NCBI GenBank assembly: GCA_050699035.1
Contig: JBOHDE010000242.1
Coordinates: 1 to 5,536 of the forward strand
Length of the DNA: 5,536 nt
Source: WHTB01 sp050699035
GTDB lineage: Bacteria > Actinomycetota > Actinomycetes > Propionibacteriales > Nocardioidaceae
Direction: 5' to 3'
The notes under the pieces are model-generated. The model was not told where the DNA came from, did not search any database, and saw only the letters and a list, made by a program, of their open reading frames with translations. The position numbers were made by a program, and so were the translations under genes. How positions within the stretch are numbered: the stretch's first letter is position 1; every line of letters starts with the position of its first letter. This document shows positions 4,722 to 5,536 of the stretch, in pieces.

Positions 4722-5536
4722 TCAGTCGACGGGTCGGTCGACGTCCGTCCCCGCCTCGTCGGCGGTGTCATCGGCGGCGTCCGTGGCCTCGTCCTCGTCC
4801 CTCGTGTCGACCAGCGTCAGACCCTCGAGCTCCATCAGCCGCTCGGCGGCGTCGGTGACGGACTCCGAGTCGACCGCCACCGTCCGGTGGAACCATTCGG
4901 TCGCATCGGTCGTGCGACCGGCGGCGAGCAGTGCGACCGCGTAGGCGTACTTGAGCCGCGCCCCCGACGGCCTACGGTCGTTGCTGCGCAGCTCCTTGCC
5001 TTCGAGCATCGCGGCGGCCATGTCGGCCTCGCCCAGGTCGAGCCGAGCCCCGGAGGCGACGATCAACAGCTCGGTGCGGGTGTCGGGTCCGAGACCCTCG
5101 ACCGCTTTGTCCTTGGCCAACGCCAGCGCCCGTTCGGGGCGGCCGAGCGCACGCTCACAGTCGGCGATCAGCGCCAGGTAGTCGTGGTTGCCGTTCATCC
5201 GACGCGCTGCTTTCAGCTCGGTCAGCGCCTCGGCGTAGTGGCCCGCGAGGTAGGCAGCCTCGCCACAGGCCTCCCGGATGATCGCCAGCCGGGCAGCCCT
5301 CGAGCGTGCTGCGAGGGTGTGCTGGTACGCAGTCTCGGGGTCGGTGTCGAGCAGTTGCCCGGCGGCGACGAGGTGCCGAGCGACCCGCTGAGCGAGCTTC
5401 TCCGGCAGCGAGCGCAGCTGCTGGCGGACCGACCGGTCGAGCTCCTTGCCGGTCACGTCCTCCGGGATCGGCGGTCCGTCGTAGCGTTGCTGATCGTCGC
5501 TGCGTTGCTCCGGGGTCCGGTCGTCGGCCGGCCGGG
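4722..5536 (-). CDS. TPR-like repeat protein with acidic C-terminus, 5' end outside the window
   Basis: A helical repeat protein without a recognisable enzymatic motif. 270 residues are visible. The frame is open to the right edge and contains no ATG, GTG or TTG before the GTG at 5456. The codons upstream of that GTG read YDGPPIPEDVTGKELD, which resembles the conserved (PPxPE)VTGxELD stretch of an actinobacterial TPR family that has a charged, low-complexity N-terminus, so the gene most likely begins beyond the window and 5456 is internal. Helical hairpins are seen around AAYLAGHYAEALTELKAA, CERALGRPERALALAKD, GARLDLGEADMAAAMLEG and AVALLAAGRTTDATEWFHR. The last 30 or so residues are strongly acidic (DTRDEDEATDAADDTADEAG). 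No signal peptide or membrane segment is visible in this part. TPR folds usually mediate protein contacts; partner and role are unknown. The SSB-family gene follows downstream on the same strand. Confidence 0.8.
   Translation of the reverse strand, partial: RPADDRTPEQRSDDQQRYDGPPIPEDVTGKELDRSVRQQLRSLPEKLAQRVARHLVAAGQLLDTDPETAYQHTLAARSRAARLAIIREACGEAAYLAGHYAEALTELKAARRMNGNHDYLALIADCERALGRPERALALAKDKAVEGLGPDTRTELLIVASGARLDLGEADMAAAMLEGKELRSNDRRPSGARLKYAYAVALLAAGRTTDATEWFHRTVAVDSESVTDAAERLMELEGLTLVDTRDEDEATDAADDTADEAGTDVDRPVD

Noticed and set aside
4610..4771. Longer SSB-family protein starting at 4771
   Set aside because: The extension overlaps the TPR gene, has no SSB similarity, and a clear GGAGG sets the start at 4609.
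1..5536. CRISPR array, tRNA or rRNA genes, riboswitches
   Set aside because: No regularly spaced repeats, cloverleaf or rRNA sequence were seen on either strand.

Overview
The window looks like chromosomal DNA of a high-GC actinobacterium. The genes use GTG as well as ATG starts, Shine-Dalgarno sequences are purine-rich, GC content is high, and the recognisable proteins (EI, HPr, a DeoR regulator, a stand-alone SSB-fold protein and a TPR protein with acidic tail) most resemble actinobacterial families. Genus cannot be decided from the sequence alone.

Left part (50-2925, minus strand): a tightly packed operon reads leftward as SIS-domain sugar-phosphate isomerase/deaminase (2925-2017), ptsI encoding enzyme I (1988 or 2012 to 309), and ptsH encoding HPr (316-50). 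ptsI ends inside the start region of ptsH, and the SIS gene ends just before ptsI, so translational coupling is likely. No sugar-specific enzyme II, kinase or aldolase is present. Such genes, if they belong to the operon, would lie left of position 1, where 49 bases without a visible feature remain.

Middle (2926-3354): a 429-base divergent intergenic region. Close to the SIS gene it holds a plausible promoter (TTGACG, 18 bases, CATTGT) followed by a perfect 6-4-6 dyad over the expected transcription start, the best operator candidate. Further right, about 3054-3230 is a broken remnant of the C-terminal part of a tyrosine recombinase. Closest to the regulator is a cluster of TGCA motifs. The plus-strand gene 3355-4140 encodes a DeoR-family repressor, most simply the local regulator of the divergent operon.

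Right part (4256-5536, minus strand): after a 115-base convergent gap come a short SSB-family OB-fold protein (4609-4256) and, upstream of it, a TPR-like protein (4722 to beyond the window edge). Between them are two 9-mers close to the actinobacterial DnaA box. This part is visibly richer in GC than the PTS/DeoR part (87 of 120 G+C at 4921-5040 against 74 of 120 at 2401-2520).

Working model: a phospho-sugar (probably amino-sugar or related) utilisation module, with its own general PTS proteins and a DeoR repressor sensing a sugar phosphate, has been placed next to housekeeping-type actinobacterial genes. The recombinase scar and the composition change fit acquisition by transfer, but this is inference. 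I see no clearly undescribed system. The most interesting items are the recombinase remnant, the operator-like dyad, the DnaA-box-like pair before the SSB paralogue, and the start-codon logic of ptsH and ptsI.
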